DNA of 6,589 bases, taken from the NCBI GenBank assembly GCA_964591245.1, contig CAZPZZ010000195.1, positions 1 to 6,589 on the forward strand. The letters are read 5' to 3'. Below are positions 5,868 to 6,589 of this stretch, one piece after another. Numbering within the stretch: position 1 is the first letter of the stretch; each line of letters begins with the position of its first letter. The notes under the pieces are model-generated. The model searched no databases and was not told the DNA's origin. It saw only the letters and a list, made by a program, of their open reading frames with translations. A program made the position numbers and the translations under genes. This DNA is from CAZPZZ01 sp964591245 (GTDB lineage Bacteria > Acidobacteriota > Vicinamibacteria > Vicinamibacterales > UBA8438).

Positions 5868-6589
5868 ATGATGGATCGCATGAGACGCAAGTTGCTCAAA
5901 ACGGGTGCTGTCGCAACGGTGGCGGCCGCCGCACCACGGATGTTCGCGCGGTCGACCGGTCAAGACCGAACCACCTCCTCTGTCGAGCAGGATGGAGTCC
6001 ATCTCCACTACGAAGAGCGCGGCGCGGGGTTCCCGTTGCTGGTCGTCCCTGGGGGAGGCTTGAATTCAACCGTGGCTGGCCTGGAGACGCATCCCTTTAA
6101 CCCCTTGGCGGATTTCAGCGACGAGTACCGATGTATCGCGGCGGATCTCCGCAACAGCAACCGCGGCCAATCCTCGGGTCCGCTGGAAATCGACCGTCCC
6201 TGGGACGCGCATACCGATGACCATCTCAGGCTCATGGACCATCTGGGTATCGACCGATTCATGGTGCTGGGTTTCTGCATCGGTGGTCCCTTTATCTGGA
6301 ATCTTCTGCGGCGGGCCCCGGACCGTGTGGCTGCAGCCGTGCTGGCGCAGCCAAGTGGTTGGAGTCGGGAGCACCCGACCTTGTTCTACGACAACAACAT
6401 GGCGGCATGGGGACCAGCCCTGGTCGAGCGTCGACCCGAGATCACGATGGACCAGGTCGATGCGTTCCTGACCAGGATGTACCTCGACAACCAGGGCTTT
6501 GTCTTCACGGTGACCCGTGACTTCGTACGTCAATGTCAGACGCCGGTGCTCATTCTGCCGGACGACATCCCGGCCCATCCCTACGCGGT
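5868..6589 (+). CDS. Tat-exported alpha/beta hydrolase with Cys nucleophile (3' end off window)
   Basis: 240 codons are present and the frame is still open at the right edge. The N-terminus MMDRMRRKLLKTGAVATVAA carries a twin-arginine motif (RRKLLK, residues 6-11) and an Ala-rich hydrophobic stretch, so it is probably exported folded by the Tat system. The hydrolase core follows: 'LLVVPGGGLNS' (57-67, oxyanion-hole region), 'CIAADLRNSNRGQSSG' (89-104) and the nucleophile elbow GFCIGG (135-140), where C137 takes the place of the common Ser. 'TPVLILPDDIPAHPYA' (225-240) probably carries the acidic residue (D232 or D233); the catalytic His lies beyond the window. Cys nucleophiles are known in dienelactone hydrolases, but the rest does not clearly match that family. 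AAGGGG lies six bases before the first of two adjacent ATGs; a third in-frame ATG (5880) is also possible. It diverges from the dehydrogenase gene and may be co-regulated with it. Confidence 0.87.
   Translation, partial: MMDRMRRKLLKTGAVATVAAAAPRMFARSTGQDRTTSSVEQDGVHLHYEERGAGFPLLVVPGGGLNSTVAGLETHPFNPLADFSDEYRCIAADLRNSNRGQSSGPLEIDRPWDAHTDDHLRLMDHLGIDRFMVLGFCIGGPFIWNLLRRAPDRVAAAVLAQPSGWSREHPTLFYDNNMAAWGPALVERRPEITMDQVDAFLTRMYLDNQGFVFTVTRDFVRQCQTPVLILPDDIPAHPYA

Noticed and set aside
1..6589. CRISPR, tRNA, rRNA, transposase or phage defence genes
   Set aside because: No spaced direct-repeat array, no cloverleaf-like segment, no transposase or nuclease domains were seen; the only direct repeat is the duplicated metallo-hydrolase start.

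Overview
The window looks like part of a scaffold from an uncultured bacterium. Coding DNA is GC-rich (about 65% by hand count in the large gene), with Shine-Dalgarno sites ahead of most genes. A Ser/Thr/Pro-rich 'SCGGDGTSSPTAPT' lipoprotein start is a style I associate with Acidobacteriota, especially Vicinamibacteria. That placement is a weak inference. A run of ten Ns (3333-3342) shows the scaffold is joined across an assembly gap.

Layout. Almost everything lies on the minus strand and reads from right to left. From 5582 down: a periplasmic PQQ-type beta-propeller dehydrogenase with a C-terminal cupredoxin domain (3519-5582); 25 bases later the first 50 codons of a metallo-beta-lactamase-fold gene, cut by the gap (3343-3493); across the gap a lipoprotein with a carboxypeptidase-regulatory-like domain and a metzincin-like zinc protease domain (2367-3332, 5' end lost in the gap); a complete second metallo-beta-lactamase-fold gene whose start is about 94% identical to the interrupted one (1361-2215); and, 32 bases further, a GYD-family gene broken by a one-base frameshift (1003-1328). 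An apparent intrinsic terminator follows (868-901). Beyond it is a separate, lower-GC SnoaL/NTF2-like gene (129-539). On the plus strand, diverging from the dehydrogenase, a Tat-exported alpha/beta hydrolase with a cysteine nucleophile runs off the right edge (5868-6589).

How the genes may work together. The dehydrogenase, both metallo-hydrolases, the metzincin lipoprotein and the divergent hydrolase all carry export or lipoprotein signals, so the cluster looks like a cell-envelope catabolic module. The propeller-cupredoxin protein would oxidise a substrate and pass electrons to its own copper domain. The hydrolases may act on related esters, lactones or amides. Metallo-beta-lactamase-fold proteins are known companions of PQQ dehydrogenases ('quinoprotein relay system zinc metallohydrolase' families), which makes the pairing meaningful, but no substrate can be read from the sequence.

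The most useful leads are the partial duplication of the metallo-hydrolase that ends exactly at the gap, the GYD frameshift, the copper-site variant in the fused cupredoxin, and the Cys-nucleophile Tat hydrolase. I see no CRISPR array, tRNA, rRNA, insertion sequence or defence system.
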